64,000 nucleotides of DNA from Pseudomonadota bacterium (GCA_023428295.1 JAEYYV010000056.1:1-64000), one strand, 5' to 3'. Positions 1 to 8,965 are shown, numbered from the stretch's first letter. Made by a program: numbers and translations. Notes: generated by a model not told the origin, from the letters alone.

Positions 1-3000
1 TGATCGCGCGTCGCGTTGTGAGCCGCGGCGAGCGCGCCGCTCGGCTGGAGCTCCGCGCACGCCTTCGCGTATGGATGCGCGTCGACGTGGCGGCCCTGTC
101 CCGCGAGTGCGCGCGCCATCGCGTGCAGTCCGGTCATGCGGTTCTCGCGACCGCCGGCCTCGATGAGACCGCGCGCGATCTCCTCGCACTCGACGAACTC
201 GCCGGTGCGGTAGAGCGCGGTCGCGAGCGCGCCGTGCAGCGTGTGGTCCTTGGCGCCGAGCGCGATCGCCTTGCGGCCCGCTTCGATCACCACGCCGTCG
301 TTGTCCGCGCGCGCGGCGGCCATCGTGAGAGCGGACCAGTCCTCCATGGTCTTGAAGCGGCGCGACGCATAGCGCAGCACGATCACGGCCTCGACATCGC
401 GGCCCGACTCGGCGAGCAGCTTGCCGATCAAGCGAGGTGCATCGGTGCGCTCGTGTTGCGAGAGCACGCGGATCGCCTCCGCGGGGCGGCCCGTTCGCGC
501 GAGCGCGACCGCGAGCGACTGCGCGCGCTTCGCGTTGCCGGGCTCGCACGCGTTGGCCCACCGCAGGTGCTGCACGGCGAGATCGAGCTTGCCGTCGGAG
601 GCGGCTGCGACGCCCGCGTCGTAGGCGCGCTCTCCGTCGAGCGGCGTCGACACGTTCGCGACCTTCCACTTCTGCGCGAGATCCACGAGCGCGGGACCGC
701 GATCCTTGGACGCGGCGAACGCGACGCCGCGACACGCAGCGGTGAAGCCGTCGAGCGGGCGCGCGACGAGCAGGTTGTGCGCGAGGCGCAGCCACGGCGC
801 CGACGCCGTCGGATTCGCGAGCGCGGTGAGCCAGTGCACGTCGAGCTGCGTGGCCGGGGCGACGCCCGCTGCCGCCGCTGCTTGCGACCACGCGAGATAT
901 ACGCGTCCCGCTTCCACCGCGCGTGCGCAGCGCGAGAACAGCATCGCGGCGGGCTCGTACTGCGACGGATCCTGCGCGAGATCGTGCGCGAGACGCAACT
1001 CCCAACCGATGCGCTCGTCACCGCGCAGGTAGCGCTGCACCGACGGAAGTCCCGCGATCATTCCCTCGAGGTACGCGCCGTGCTCTGCTTCGAGATCGAG
1101 CGCGCGCTCGATGCGCAGCATCCACACATCGAACAGCGCTTCGGGCGCTTTGCCGAGCGAATCGACGAGGCGCAGCAGCGCTTGGATCGCGCCCGGATCG
1201 ATCTGGTACCGCGAGCGACGCACGAGGTGCAGCGCCTCGGTCGCGATGTGGCGATACGCGCCCGCGATCGGCGTGGGCGGCCCCATCGCGGCTTCGAAGT
1301 AGTTGACCAGCGAGATGCCGAGCGCGAGCACCGCACCACCGGCGTGCGCGTCGCGATCGCGCGCCGGCGGGACGAGCGCCGTCCACCACTCCGCCGCGAG
1401 CGCATCGGCGGCGCGCAGCGTCGCTTCTTTGGGCCACGCGAGACGTCCAACGATGGCCGCTGCTGACGACGCGGCCTGCGGCACCGCGCCGATCAGCTCG
1501 CTGATCCACATCGGATCGAGTGCGAGCTTGCCGCGCTCGCCGAGCGCATCGCGAACGATCTGCGTGTCCATCTCGGGCACGAAGTCGGCGAGGTCACGCG
1601 CGGCCATCTGCGCGAGCTGCACGGCGCCCTTCTCCACGCGGCGTTCGATCACGCGCTCCCACTCGCTCGCGGGCCGACACGCCGCGAAGCGCAGCACGCG
1701 GTTTACTTCGGCTTCGAGGCGGCTCTGCGATCGACGCAGCTGCACGATCTGGATCTGATCGAGCGCTTCGTCGAGCTCGCCGTTCAGGATCAGCGCCCGC
1801 GCTGCGGACAGGCGCGCCTTGCCATCGCCCATCACGCCCGCACCGTCGAGCCCCGCGCACTGCCAGTACGCGACGCTCGCTTGCTCGAAGCGTCCCGTCG
1901 CGAGCAGCGCTTCGATCAGCATGCCCGCGTCTTCCTCGTCGGTGATGCGGCCCTTCGCGAGCCCGTACAGCACGCGGCCTGGATCGCAACGATGGTGACC
2001 CTCCCACGCGAACGCACGCGCGAGCAGACCCGCGTCTGTCTTCCAGTGCGAGATGCGCTTCTGCGCCCAGCCGAACGCCTCCTTGGTCGGCGCATCCTCG
2101 GGGACGCGAGACATGGCTTCGTCGGCGAGCTCGATCGCTTCGGAGATGCGGCCCACATCGAGATGTGCGAACGCGATGAGCAGCGCGGCGTGATGCGGCG
2201 ACTGCCAGTCGGCCGCCGACATCTTGCCCGCGGCCGCGCGATCGAGGATCTCGCGACAGCGATACTGCGCCTCGGCAAACGCTTGCCCAGGGCGTCCCAC
2301 TTGTCGCAAGCGGCGCACGCAATCGAGGTGCGCGGCGCCGAACGATGGCGATGCGACCGTCGCGCGATCCGCCCAGCGGTAGCTCTCCTCGCGGCGTCCC
2401 TCCTCGGCGAGCTGCAGCGAGTAGTTGTGGCACGCGAACGGATTCGCCGGCATGAGGCTCGCGGCGATGCCTTGATGGCGCACGCCCACGCTCTCGAACG
2501 GTCGATCTCCCGCGAACGGTTCGCCCCAGATCGAGAGATGCGGCTTGGCGTACATCGGCGCTTCGCGCACGAGCGGGAGGATCGCGCGTCGATCCGTGTC
2601 ACCCGCGATCAGCCCCGCGACGTACACGTTGCGACGCGCGACCGCGTGCGTGGGATCGAGATGCAGGATCGTCGCGTCGATCGAGGCATCGCGCGAGAGC
2701 TCGCCGAGCACGCGCAGAAATGGAATCGCCACGCGCGGCGGTGGTTGCGCGAGCCCGCCGGGCAAGCTCGCGAGCGGTTGTCCGCCCTCGAGCAGCGCAG
2801 CCGCGCCCGACAGCTTGTTGGCCGCAGCGAGGAGGTCCTCACTGGTGAAGTCGGTGATCGCTCCGACGAGCGGAAGTCGACGCGCGGCGAGCCATGCACC
2901 GAGGCACTGCGCGAGCTGCTGGGCGAGCGTCTGCTGCGGGTTCGCGACCCACTCGTCGACGGCGCCATACGGCTTTCGGCAGCGCAAGAACGTGCGCTGC

Positions 3001-3302
3001 GGCCGCGCGGGATCGAGCGAGAGATCGAACCACAGCACCTCGTGGCGCCTCGAGACGCGGAAGAACCAATCGATGCTGTCCTCGATCAGCGGATGGTGCG
3101 CGTCGAGCAATCGCCCGCTCTCGTCGACGAGTCGCTCGTCATCGTGATCGCCAAGCGTGACGACGCGATGGCGAATGACATGATCGAACACGATCAGCGA
3201 GATGAGCCGAGCGAGGTAGGGCGCGGCATCCTCGAGCTCCGCTGGAACGACCAGCGTGCTCGCGAGAAACGTCGCCCGATGCGGGTACGGCAGCGGCCCC
3301 AT
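1..3302 (-). CDS. Large TPR-like repeat protein, partial (3' end beyond window)
   Basis: A minus-strand frame opens with ATG at 3302 and stays open for about 1,100 codons to the left edge, so the C terminus is missing. I see no signal peptide. The N-terminal ~250 residues look like an alpha/beta domain containing several short Asp/Trp-rich stretches that I do not recognise. From about residue 290 onward the protein is almost all helix, with repeated Ala/Leu/Arg-rich ~34-residue units (for example 'LDEALDQIQIVQLRR' and 'GRFEQASVAYWQCAG') typical of degenerate tetratricopeptide repeats. TPR arrays normally scaffold protein-protein contacts; the specific role is unknown. The minus frame has the sensible amino-acid composition, whereas the overlapping plus-strand frames are Arg/Ala-rich antisense shadows. 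It is divergent from the RRM gene, with a 174-bp intergenic space shared by the two promoters. Confidence 0.75.
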   Translation of the reverse strand, partial: MGPLPYPHRATFLASTLVVPAELEDAAPYLARLISLIVFDHVIRHRVVTLGDHDDERLVDESGRLLDAHHPLIEDSIDWFFRVSRRHEVLWFDLSLDPARPQRTFLRCRKPYGAVDEWVANPQQTLAQQLAQCLGAWLAARRLPLVGAITDFTSEDLLAAANKLSGAAALLEGGQPLASLPGGLAQPPPRVAIPFLRVLGELSRDASIDATILHLDPTHAVARRNVYVAGLIAGDTDRRAILPLVREAPMYAKPHLSIWGEPFAGDRPFESVGVRHQGIAASLMPANPFACHNYSLQLAEEGRREESYRWADRATVASPSFGAAHLDCVRRLRQVGRPGQAFAEAQYRCREILDRAAAGKMSAADWQSPHHAALLIAFAHLDVGRISEAIELADEAMSRVPEDAPTKEAFGWAQKRISHWKTDAGLLARAFAWEGHHRCDPGRVLYGLAKGRITDEEDAGMLIEALLATGRFEQASVAYWQCAGLDGAGVMGDGKARLSAARALILNGELDEALDQIQIVQLRRSQSRLEAEVNRVLRFAACRPASEWERVIERRVEKGAVQLAQMAARDLADFVPEMDTQIVRDALGERGKLALDPMWISELIGAVPQAASSAAAIVGRLAWPKEATLRAADALAAEWWTALVPPARDRDAHAGGAVLALGISLVNYFEAAMGPPTPIAGAYRHIATEALHLVRRSRYQIDPGAIQALLRLVDSLGKAPEALFDVWMLRIERALDLEAEHGAYLEGMIAGLPSVQRYLRGDERIGWELRLAHDLAQDPSQYEPAAMLFSRCARAVEAGRVYLAWSQAAAAAGVAPATQLDVHWLTALANPTASAPWLRLAHNLLVARPLDGFTAACRGVAFAASKDRGPALVDLAQKWKVANVSTPLDGERAYDAGVAAASDGKLDLAVQHLRWANACEPGNAKRAQSLAVALARTGRPAEAIRVLSQHERTDAPRLIGKLLAESGRDVEAVIVLRYASRRFKTMEDWSALTMAAARADNDGVVIEAGRKAIALGAKDHTLHGALATALYRTGEFVECEEIARGLIEAGGRENRMTGLHAMARALAGQGRHVDAHPYAKACAELQPSGALAAAHNATRD

Positions 3303-3476
3303 GCCCGCTCGTGAATCTACGACATTGTGCGACCGTCTCCCCAGCCCGGGGACTGCGAAAGCTTGTGATCGGGTCGCAAACGGCTGTGATAGCCTTCGAT
3401 AAGCACGACCGATGTCGTCGCGTAGCACCCTCAACCCCGTCGCAGTGGACAGAAAGATTCCAGGAGAGACCAGGCC

Positions 3477-4070
3477 GTGGGAACGAAGCTCTACGTGGGC
3501 AACCTGAACTACAACACGAACGAGGCGAGCCTCAGAGAAGCATTCGGAGCGAACGGTCGAGAGGTGACGAGTGTCTCTGTCATCATGGACCGCGAGACAG
3601 GTCGCTCGCGCGGCTTCGCGTTCGTCGAGCTCGCGACGGCGGAGCAAGCGCAAGCAGCTCTCCAGGAGCTCGATGGCCAGGAGCTCGACGGCCGCATGCT
3701 GCGCATCAACGAGGCGCGCGAGCGTGAAGCGCGCGGTCCCGGTGGCGGCGGTGGTGGCTTTCGTGGGCCACGACCGGGCGGTCCTCCCGGCGGTGGCTAC
3801 GGTGGTGGAGGCGGCTACGGCGGCGGACCTCCCGGCGGCGGCGGCTTTCGTCCTCCCGGCGGAGGTTTCGGCGGTGGAGGCGGTGGCCCGCGCCCCGGCG
3901 GCTTCGGCGGTGGTGGTTTCGCGAGTCGACCCGGCGGTGGCCCGCCCGGCGGTGGCGATCGCGGTCGACGCGGACGCAACGATCGAGATCGCGGTCGGGA
4001 TCGCGATGGCGACGGCGATGGCGGCAAGAAGCGTCGCGGCCGCAACATCGACGACGATGGCGAGTGGTAG
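3477..4070 (+). CDS. RRM RNA-binding protein with glycine-rich tail
   Basis: A 197-residue protein starting at GTG, with an AGGAGAG ribosome-binding site about 8 bases upstream. Residues 4-80 form one RNA recognition motif, with RNP2 'LYVGNL' near the N terminus and RNP1 'RGFAFVEL' about 40 residues later, which carry the aromatic residues that stack on RNA. From about residue 85 the protein becomes a low-complexity Gly/Pro/Arg tail with GGG and RGG-like units, ending in a basic and then acidic stretch. Single-RRM glycine-rich proteins of this size are known in cyanobacteria and myxobacteria and are often cold-responsive RNA chaperones; that role is inferred here. Its own 5' untranslated region is long enough for regulation, but I see no recognisable element in it. 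Confidence 0.93.
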   Translation: MGTKLYVGNLNYNTNEASLREAFGANGREVTSVSVIMDRETGRSRGFAFVELATAEQAQAALQELDGQELDGRMLRINEAREREARGPGGGGGGFRGPRPGGPPGGGYGGGGGYGGGPPGGGGFRPPGGGFGGGGGGPRPGGFGGGGFASRPGGGPPGGGDRGRRGRNDRDRGRDRDGDGDGGKKRRGRNIDDDGEW

Positions 4071-4167
4071 TCACGGCTCGCGCGCGAAGCGAACGACGAC
4101 GAACGGCTGGCGCGTGACGCCACGCTGAAGACCGTACACCCGACAGGCATCGTGTTATGGACGATGC

Positions 4168-5091
4168 GTGTCGACCGATCGTGTGGGCGAGCCATTTCCA
4201 CCGTGGATCGCAGCGCAGTTGCCCGCGGGCTGGCGCAGCTCGATGCACGCTACGGGCGATCAGACGATGCACGTGCTCGAGTGGGGACCGGCGAACGGCC
4301 CCGCGATCGTGATGCTCCACGGCAATCCGACGTGGGGCTTTCTGTGGCGCAAGGTCGTCGCAGAGATCCGCAAGCGTAAAGACGGCGACGAGCTGCGGCT
4401 CGTCGTGCCCGATCTGATCGGCCTCGGGCTGTCGAGCAAGCCGGGCATGGAAGCGCACACGCTCGAGCATCACGGGCAGTGGCTCGGCAACGTGCTCGAC
4501 GACATCGCGCCCGGACCGATGGTGGTGGCAGCGCAGGATTGGGGCGCGCCGATCGGACTGTTGGCCATGGCGTCGCGTCTCTCGCGCCTCAAGGGGCTCG
4601 TGCTCGGTAACACGGCGATCAGTCCGCCGCACCCGAAGTTCAAGCCGACGATGTTTCATCGCCTCTCGCAACTTCCAGTCGCGAGTGACCTCTTGTTCCT
4701 GCGCCTCGGGTTTCCGCTGCGCGCGCTGCATCTCTCGCAAGGCGATCGCTCGACGATCCGCGGCGACGTGGCCAAGGCGTATCGTTGGCCGCTCTCGTCG
4801 CGCAGCGATCGGGCGGCGCCGCTCGCACTCGCGCGCATGGTGCCGAGCTCCGTCGACGATCATCCGTCGATCCCTGCGCTGCAGGTGACGGATCAGGTGT
4901 TCGAGAGCGTGAAGGTCCCGATCGCGCTCGTGTGGGGGACCAAGGATCCGATCCTCGGCCGCGTGATCAACCACCTCGAGCGCATGCGGCCGGATGCCAA
5001 GGTCACGCGCACGCAGGCCGGCCACTTCCTGCAGGAAGAAGTGCCCGAGGTGATGGCGGACGCGATCTTCGACGTGGCGTCTCGCGCGTAA
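4168..5091 (+). CDS. Haloalkane dehalogenase-like alpha/beta hydrolase
   Basis: A 307-residue cytosolic alpha/beta-hydrolase with a GTG start. It shows the oxyanion motif 'HGNPTWGFLWR' (residues ~51-61), a nucleophile elbow 'AQDWGAPIG' with Asp rather than Ser as nucleophile, and a catalytic His in 'AGHFLQEE' near the C terminus. The Asp nucleophile in Q-D-W-G is the signature of haloalkane dehalogenases and some epoxide hydrolases, where an ester intermediate forms on Asp. The HGNPTW sequence favours the dehalogenase branch, which has Asn next to the oxyanion residue. Substrate cannot be read from sequence, and many family members are annotated without known halogenated substrates. Its TAA stop overlaps the ATG of the downstream pseudouridine synthase (TAATG), so the two are translationally coupled despite unrelated functions. 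Confidence 0.88.
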   Translation: MSTDRVGEPFPPWIAAQLPAGWRSSMHATGDQTMHVLEWGPANGPAIVMLHGNPTWGFLWRKVVAEIRKRKDGDELRLVVPDLIGLGLSSKPGMEAHTLEHHGQWLGNVLDDIAPGPMVVAAQDWGAPIGLLAMASRLSRLKGLVLGNTAISPPHPKFKPTMFHRLSQLPVASDLLFLRLGFPLRALHLSQGDRSTIRGDVAKAYRWPLSSRSDRAAPLALARMVPSSVDDHPSIPALQVTDQVFESVKVPIALVWGTKDPILGRVINHLERMRPDAKVTRTQAGHFLQEEVPEVMADAIFDVASRA

Positions 5092-5960
5092 TGGCGAAGG
5101 AGACGTTCACCGTCGCGCCCGACGAGGAAGGGCTGCGCCTCGATCAGGTGATTCCCAAGCACGTCGGAGGACTGTCGCGTCGCAAAGCGCGCGCGGTGAT
5201 CGACGAGGGCGGCGTGTTCGTCGATCGCACGCGCACCAAGGTGGCGAGCCGGTTCGTGAAGGCAGGGCAGGTGATCGAGGTCAACATCGGCAGCGCCGTC
5301 GAGCGGCCGCGCGATGCGGCACCCGCGTTGTCACCGACCGTGGTGTTCTCCGACGAGCACGTCATCGTCGCAGACAAGCCCGCTGGTCTCGTCACCGCGC
5401 CGACGCCGGAGAGCGATCGCGGCGACATGCTCGATCAACTCGCGCGGCAATTCGGCGAGGTCTACCTCGTCCATCGCATCGATCTACCGACGAGCGGCCT
5501 CCTGGTGTTCGCGCGCACACGAGCCGCGAACAAGAAGCTCGGCGATGCGTTCAAGGTGCACGACGTGGATCGCGAGTACCGCGCGGTCGCGATCGGGAGC
5601 GTCGAGACGCAGACCATCGAGCGCCCCGTCGACGGTAAGCGCGCGGTGACGCACATCCGCGCGATCGAGCCGCTCGTCGGTGCGACGCTCCTTGCCGCGC
5701 GGCTCGAGACCGGACGCCAGCACCAGATTCGCTTGCACCTCGCGGGCAATGGCACGCCGATCGCTGGCGACACGCAGCATGGCGGCGAGAAGAGCCGGAC
5801 GTTCATCCCGCGCGCGCCGCGCTTGGCGCTCCACGCGGCTCGGCTCGGCTTCGCGCATCCCACGACGGGCGAGCGCGTGGTGTTCGAGTCTCCACTTCCG
5901 CCGGAGCTCGACGCGTGGATCGCGCGCCTCCGGATCAAGAGCGACGCGCCGGAGCGCTAG
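5091..5960 (+). CDS. RluA-family RNA pseudouridine synthase
   Basis: A 289-residue enzyme converting uridine to pseudouridine in rRNA or tRNA. The start is the ATG overlapping the upstream stop codon. Residues ~10-65 are an S4 RNA-binding domain ('LRLDQVIPKHVGGLSRRKAR' region). The catalytic domain follows, with motif 'HRIDLPTSGLLVFAR', whose Asp is the invariant catalytic residue of RluA/RsuA/TruB enzymes. Further on, 'LETGRQHQIRLHLA' matches the conserved RluA element R-T-H-Q-I-R. Length and domain order are close to RluD-like proteins; which rRNA or tRNA site is modified cannot be decided. It converges on the minus-strand Dabb-like gene, with only 10 bases between stops and no obvious terminator hairpin. 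Confidence 0.93.
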   Translation: MAKETFTVAPDEEGLRLDQVIPKHVGGLSRRKARAVIDEGGVFVDRTRTKVASRFVKAGQVIEVNIGSAVERPRDAAPALSPTVVFSDEHVIVADKPAGLVTAPTPESDRGDMLDQLARQFGEVYLVHRIDLPTSGLLVFARTRAANKKLGDAFKVHDVDREYRAVAIGSVETQTIERPVDGKRAVTHIRAIEPLVGATLLAARLETGRQHQIRLHLAGNGTPIAGDTQHGGEKSRTFIPRAPRLALHAARLGFAHPTTGERVVFESPLPPELDAWIARLRIKSDAPER

Positions 5961-5970
5961 TCGTCGTCAG

Positions 5971-6267
5971 CTAGTCATCGTCGCCGACCGACGAGAACGT
6001 CCAGGCCTTCACCACGGTCGCCCGACCGGCGAGCTCGTCGAACACGCCCGTCATCGCGGGCTGCATCGCGAGCGCGTTCCACGCTTCGAGCGAGGCCGCC
6101 GTGACCACGATCGAGATGTCCCAGCGTGCCGCGCTGTCATCTGCCGGCAAGCCCACGATCGCGTCCGCGCCCGCAGAGATCAGCTGCGCGCGGATCATCT
6201 CCGCGAGCTCGGCGCGCGTTCCCACTTCGTCGTCGAGCAGCTTCACGAAGCAGAACCGTTGGATCAC
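5971..6267 (-). CDS. Dabb-like (stress-responsive alpha/beta barrel) small protein
   Basis: A 98-residue protein starting at GTG. The N terminus 'MIQRFCFVKL', the central 'WDISIVVTAASLEAWNAL' and the C-terminal 'AGRATVVKAWTF' follow the beta-alpha-beta pattern of the Dabb (dimeric alpha/beta barrel) family: an opening strand with a bulky 'FVKL', a strand followed by a helix ending in a 'PAM...F' segment, and a closing strand. Dabb proteins act as dimers, some as enzymes and some stress-induced; no catalytic residue can be named here. It is the last gene of a minus-strand run (HAD phosphatase, lipoprotein, this gene) with short spacers. A small unrelated conserved hypothetical is the alternative. 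Confidence 0.65.
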   Translation of the reverse strand: MIQRFCFVKLLDDEVGTRAELAEMIRAQLISAGADAIVGLPADDSAARWDISIVVTAASLEAWNALAMQPAMTGVFDELAGRATVVKAWTFSSVGDDD

Positions 6268-6283
6268 GCGAGCAGCCTATCAC

Positions 6284-6958
6284 TCACGATGGCGGGCACT
6301 CGATGTAGTCGTCGAACAGGGCGAAGTCCGGGTTGACGGTGATGAGCGACGCCTCGGCCCCCATGTCGACGAACACGTCCGATCCAGTGAAGGAGACCGC
6401 GCCGAACTCGTTCCACGTGACGCCGTCAGGCGAGGTGGCGCCCCAGAGAAGGCCATTGCTCTCTCGCAGCCGCAGCCATCGATCGTCGACGGGATCGTAC
6501 GCGTCCTGCACGATACCGCCCGTGTAGCTATCGAGACGGAGCTGGCCCTGGACGATCGAGAGGTGCGCGGGACCGAGCGCTCCGTGCCACCCGATGCCGA
6601 CGTTGGTGTTGACCTGCGCGCAGGGCTGCACGACCTGCAGGATCGTCGTCCAACCGAGCATCGATCGCGAGGCGCGTTGCTGGATCCAACTGCCACTCCC
6701 CAACGGGCCCTGGATCTCGGAGCGGAGTACGCCGTTCTCCGCCGTGTTCATGTCGCCAAAGGTCTGCCATTCGGGGCCGAGCACGTCGAACGTCTCGTGC
6801 ATGCAGCCGGCGAACAGACCATCGAGATCGACGCGCGTGTCGCTCGGCGTGTCCGTCAGCATGTCGATCGGACTCTGCGCGTCGTCGTCCGCACCCGCGC
6901 TCGGAGCGAAGCCGAGGCGGCCGCATCCCACCAGCACGATGAACGCCAGGTACTTCAC
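6284..6958 (-). CDS. Exported lipoprotein with lectin-like/DUF1349-like beta domain
   Basis: A 224-residue protein with a GTG start. The very short signal sequence ends in the lipobox 'LVGC' around residue 12, so the mature N-terminal Cys should be lipidated. An Asp-rich linker (residues ~22-45) follows, then a globular beta-rich domain with 'ETFDVLGPEWQTFGD', 'VGIGWHG', 'RWLRLRESNGLLWGATSPDGVTW' and 'NPDFALFDDY'. The pattern 'F.....W......G....G.L' with a late 'W.R.....G..W..S.DG..W' resembles the concanavalin-like DUF1349 fold found in many myxobacterial lipoproteins, possibly binding carbohydrate. Function is unknown. It lies 12 bases downstream of the HAD gene on the same strand. Confidence 0.78.
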   Translation of the reverse strand: MKYLAFIVLVGCGRLGFAPSAGADDDAQSPIDMLTDTPSDTRVDLDGLFAGCMHETFDVLGPEWQTFGDMNTAENGVLRSEIQGPLGSGSWIQQRASRSMLGWTTILQVVQPCAQVNTNVGIGWHGALGPAHLSIVQGQLRLDSYTGGIVQDAYDPVDDRWLRLRESNGLLWGATSPDGVTWNEFGAVSFTGSDVFVDMGAEASLITVNPDFALFDDYIECPPS

Positions 6959-6970
6959 GGAACATCCATC

Positions 6971-7807
6971 TTAGTCGATGCGCAGGTCGCGCAGCAGAAA
7001 CGTTGGCGCGGTCCCTCCAGGCTCGGTCCACCGGGAGACGCCCGCGAGCAGCGCGGCATCGAGGCCCGCGCCGAGAGCTCCGGCGATGTCGGTCTCGAGC
7101 TGGTCGCCGATCATCACCACGCGCGACACACCGAGCCTCTTCACGCCCTCGCGAAACAGCTGCGGCGCTGGCTTCCCCAGGCGCTCGAACACGAGACCCG
7201 CATCGGGGAAGCGTCGCGCCAAGGCGGTCTCGACGAGCAGCGCCATCGCGCCCGCCGTGAAGCCAAACTCGCCCCCACCCTTGGGATACACGAGGTCAGG
7301 GTTCGGCACGACGAGCGCCGGTCGCCGCCCGGCTTCCACCGCGCGCACGATGGCGGAGAACGTCAGCTCGATCCCGTCGAGAAATGGCGTGCCCGCGTCG
7401 TCGCAGATCGCGACCGCATCGATCTCCATGCCCGCTCCAATGTCGACAGGCACGCCGCCACCTTCGACGACAAACGCGATCGAGTCCGGGGTTCCGAGCA
7501 CCGCCCACCGCGCGCCGGCCAAGCCACGCTCGCGAACGTAGGCGGGCAAGAGCGATCCGGACGTGACGATGCGCTCGCCGGGGATCGCGAGGCCAAACCG
7601 CGCGAATCGCGCGATGTACGTCGCCACCGATCGCGACGCGTCGTTCGTGACGATCGCGTACGGAACACCGCGGCGGTTCAGCTCGGCGATCGCGCCCGGC
7701 GCATCGGGCAGGGGACCGCGCGCGTCGACGAGCACCCCGTACGCGTCGAGTAGCACGCCGTCGTAAGCATCGAGGAGAGCAGACAGCGTCGTCGGGCGAG
7801 GTACCAC
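6971..7807 (-). CDS. HAD-superfamily phosphatase, NagD-like (class IIA)
   Basis: A 278-residue protein with a GTG start. Motif I is 'LLDAYGVLVDA', in which the first Asp is the usual nucleophile but the +2 general-acid Asp is replaced by Tyr (D-A-Y-G-V rather than D-x-D-G-T). Motif II is 'AIVTNDASRS' (Thr/Asn/Asp after a hydrophobic strand), a Lys lies in 'LGKPAPQLF' (motif III), and motif IV is 'MIGDQLETDIAGALGAG'. The GDxxxTD motif and overall length match class IIA HAD hydrolases such as NagD and p-nitrophenyl phosphatases, and a subset of this class also carries D-x-[WY]-G-V in motif I. The substrate is unknown. The missing second Asp suggests altered or absent phosphatase turnover. It is divergent from thyA across ~38 bases. 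Confidence 0.87.
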   Translation of the reverse strand: MVPRPTTLSALLDAYDGVLLDAYGVLVDARGPLPDAPGAIAELNRRGVPYAIVTNDASRSVATYIARFARFGLAIPGERIVTSGSLLPAYVRERGLAGARWAVLGTPDSIAFVVEGGGVPVDIGAGMEIDAVAICDDAGTPFLDGIELTFSAIVRAVEAGRRPALVVPNPDLVYPKGGGEFGFTAGAMALLVETALARRFPDAGLVFERLGKPAPQLFREGVKRLGVSRVVMIGDQLETDIAGALGAGLDAALLAGVSRWTEPGGTAPTFLLRDLRID

Positions 7808-7845
7808 GCGGACATCATAGGCCGTCGAAATGGTAGAAGGTGGTC

Positions 7846-8634
7846 ATGCGGCCGTACTTGGATCTCTTACGTCAGGTGCTCGAGCACGGAGAGCGCCGCA
7901 CGGATCGCACGGGCACCGGCACCATCTCGTTGTTCGGTGCGCAGACGCGATACGACCTGCGTGACGGCTTCCCGCTCGTCACCACGAAGAAGGTGTTGTT
8001 CCCGGCGGTCGTTCGCGAGCTGTTGTGGTTCCTGCGCGGCTCCACCAACATCCATGACGATCTCCGCGCGCACACGCCGATCTGGGACGCGTGGGCCGAC
8101 GAGAACGGCGAGCTGGGGCCGATCTATGGCTTTCAGTGGCGGCATTGGCCCGACGGCACCGCCGAGGGCATCGATCAGATCCGCGACGTGATCGCGCAGA
8201 TCAAGAGCAACCCCTCATCGCGCCGCTTGATCGTCAGCGCGTGGAACGTGGCCGACATCCCCAAGATGAAGCTGCCGCCGTGCCACGCGTTCTTCCAGTT
8301 CTACGTTCACGACAAGTGGCTCGACTGCCAGCTCTACCAGCGCTCGGCGGATCTCGCGCTCGGCGTGCCGTTCAACATCGCGAGCTACGCGCTGCTCATG
8401 TCGATGATCGCGCAGGACTGCGGCCTCGTGCCGCGGCACTTCGTGCACACGCTCGGCGACGCGCACATCTATCTGAACCACGTCGAGGGCGTGAAGATCC
8501 AGCTCGAGCGCACGCCGCACCCGCTGCCCACGCTCGTGCTCGCGAACAAGCCGACGCTCGAGATGACGTTCGAGGACGTCGCGCTCGAGGGCTACCAGCA
8601 CCACGCGTTCATCAGGTTCCCCGTCGCGGTGTAG
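7846..8634 (+). CDS. thyA: Thymidylate synthase
   Basis: ThyA methylates dUMP to dTMP using 5,10-methylenetetrahydrofolate, releasing dihydrofolate. The 262-residue protein aligns along its full length with classical ThyA: N-terminal 'DRTGTGTISLFG', 'DGFPLVTTKK', 'ELLWFLRGSTNI', the active-site 'LPPCHAFFQFYV' with the nucleophilic Cys, the dUMP-binding 'QRSADLALGVPFNIASYALL', and C-terminal 'HHAFIRFPVAV'. A GTG codon lies six bases upstream in frame, but the ATG at 7846 gives the usual N terminus and has AGAAGGTGG upstream. folA, which regenerates tetrahydrofolate from the dihydrofolate produced here, lies 1.2 kb downstream on the same strand. The 3' end overlaps the convergent small membrane protein gene by 23 bases. 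Confidence 0.98.
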   Translation: MRPYLDLLRQVLEHGERRTDRTGTGTISLFGAQTRYDLRDGFPLVTTKKVLFPAVVRELLWFLRGSTNIHDDLRAHTPIWDAWADENGELGPIYGFQWRHWPDGTAEGIDQIRDVIAQIKSNPSSRRLIVSAWNVADIPKMKLPPCHAFFQFYVHDKWLDCQLYQRSADLALGVPFNIASYALLMSMIAQDCGLVPRHFVHTLGDAHIYLNHVEGVKIQLERTPHPLPTLVLANKPTLEMTFEDVALEGYQHHAFIRFPVAV

Positions 8635-8965
8635 CGAGCCCGCGCCACACCACGTAGCCGAGCAGGCCGATCGATCCGAGGAACAGCGTGGTGACCACGA
8701 AAGGCCACGTCGTGATCGAGTGCTTGCGTGCGTCGTGCACCATCCAGCCGACGCCGAACGAGCAAGCGAGGACGAGATCGAGCAGCAGCTGCATCGCCCA
8801 GTCCTCGCGCATCGCGAGCGTGAGGAACCCGGTGTAGCCGTGCCCGGCGACGACCCATAGCGAGTAGACGGTGAACGCCGCCAGGATCGCGCCGGCGACG
8901 AGCGCCTTCGACCGGAGGTTCGAGCGCAGAGAGGATTCGAGGGGCGAGGTTGCCAGGGTGGTCAT
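8612..8965 (-). CDS. Small membrane protein of unknown function (three helices)
   Basis: A 117-residue protein with about three predicted membrane segments: residues ~22-42 ('ALVAGAILAAFTVYSLWVV'), ~58-75 ('MQLLLDLVLACSFGVGWMV') and ~85-107 ('FVVTTLFLGSIGLLGYVVW'). The layout, with a small loop 'GYTGFLTLAMREDWAMQLL' and the sequence 'WMVHDARKHSITTWPF', resembles small DUF2834-type inner-membrane proteins, but I cannot confirm the family. The 3' end overlaps thyA by 23 bases on the opposite strand. It is divergently transcribed from the XRE regulator starting at 9051, whose product could control it from the 85-base shared intergenic region. No enzymatic motif is visible. Confidence 0.72.
   Translation of the reverse strand: MTTLATSPLESSLRSNLRSKALVAGAILAAFTVYSLWVVAGHGYTGFLTLAMREDWAMQLLLDLVLACSFGVGWMVHDARKHSITTWPFVVTTLFLGSIGLLGYVVWRGLATPRRGT

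Noticed and set aside
18..3314. Two long plus-strand reading frames (18-1466 and 1881-3314).
   Set aside because: Very Arg/Ala-rich with no recognisable domain, lying antisense to one continuous ~1,100-codon minus-strand frame with normal composition.
3706..5025. Minus-strand frame of ~439 codons over the RRM and dehalogenase genes.
   Set aside because: Arg/His-rich shadow of two well-supported plus-strand genes.
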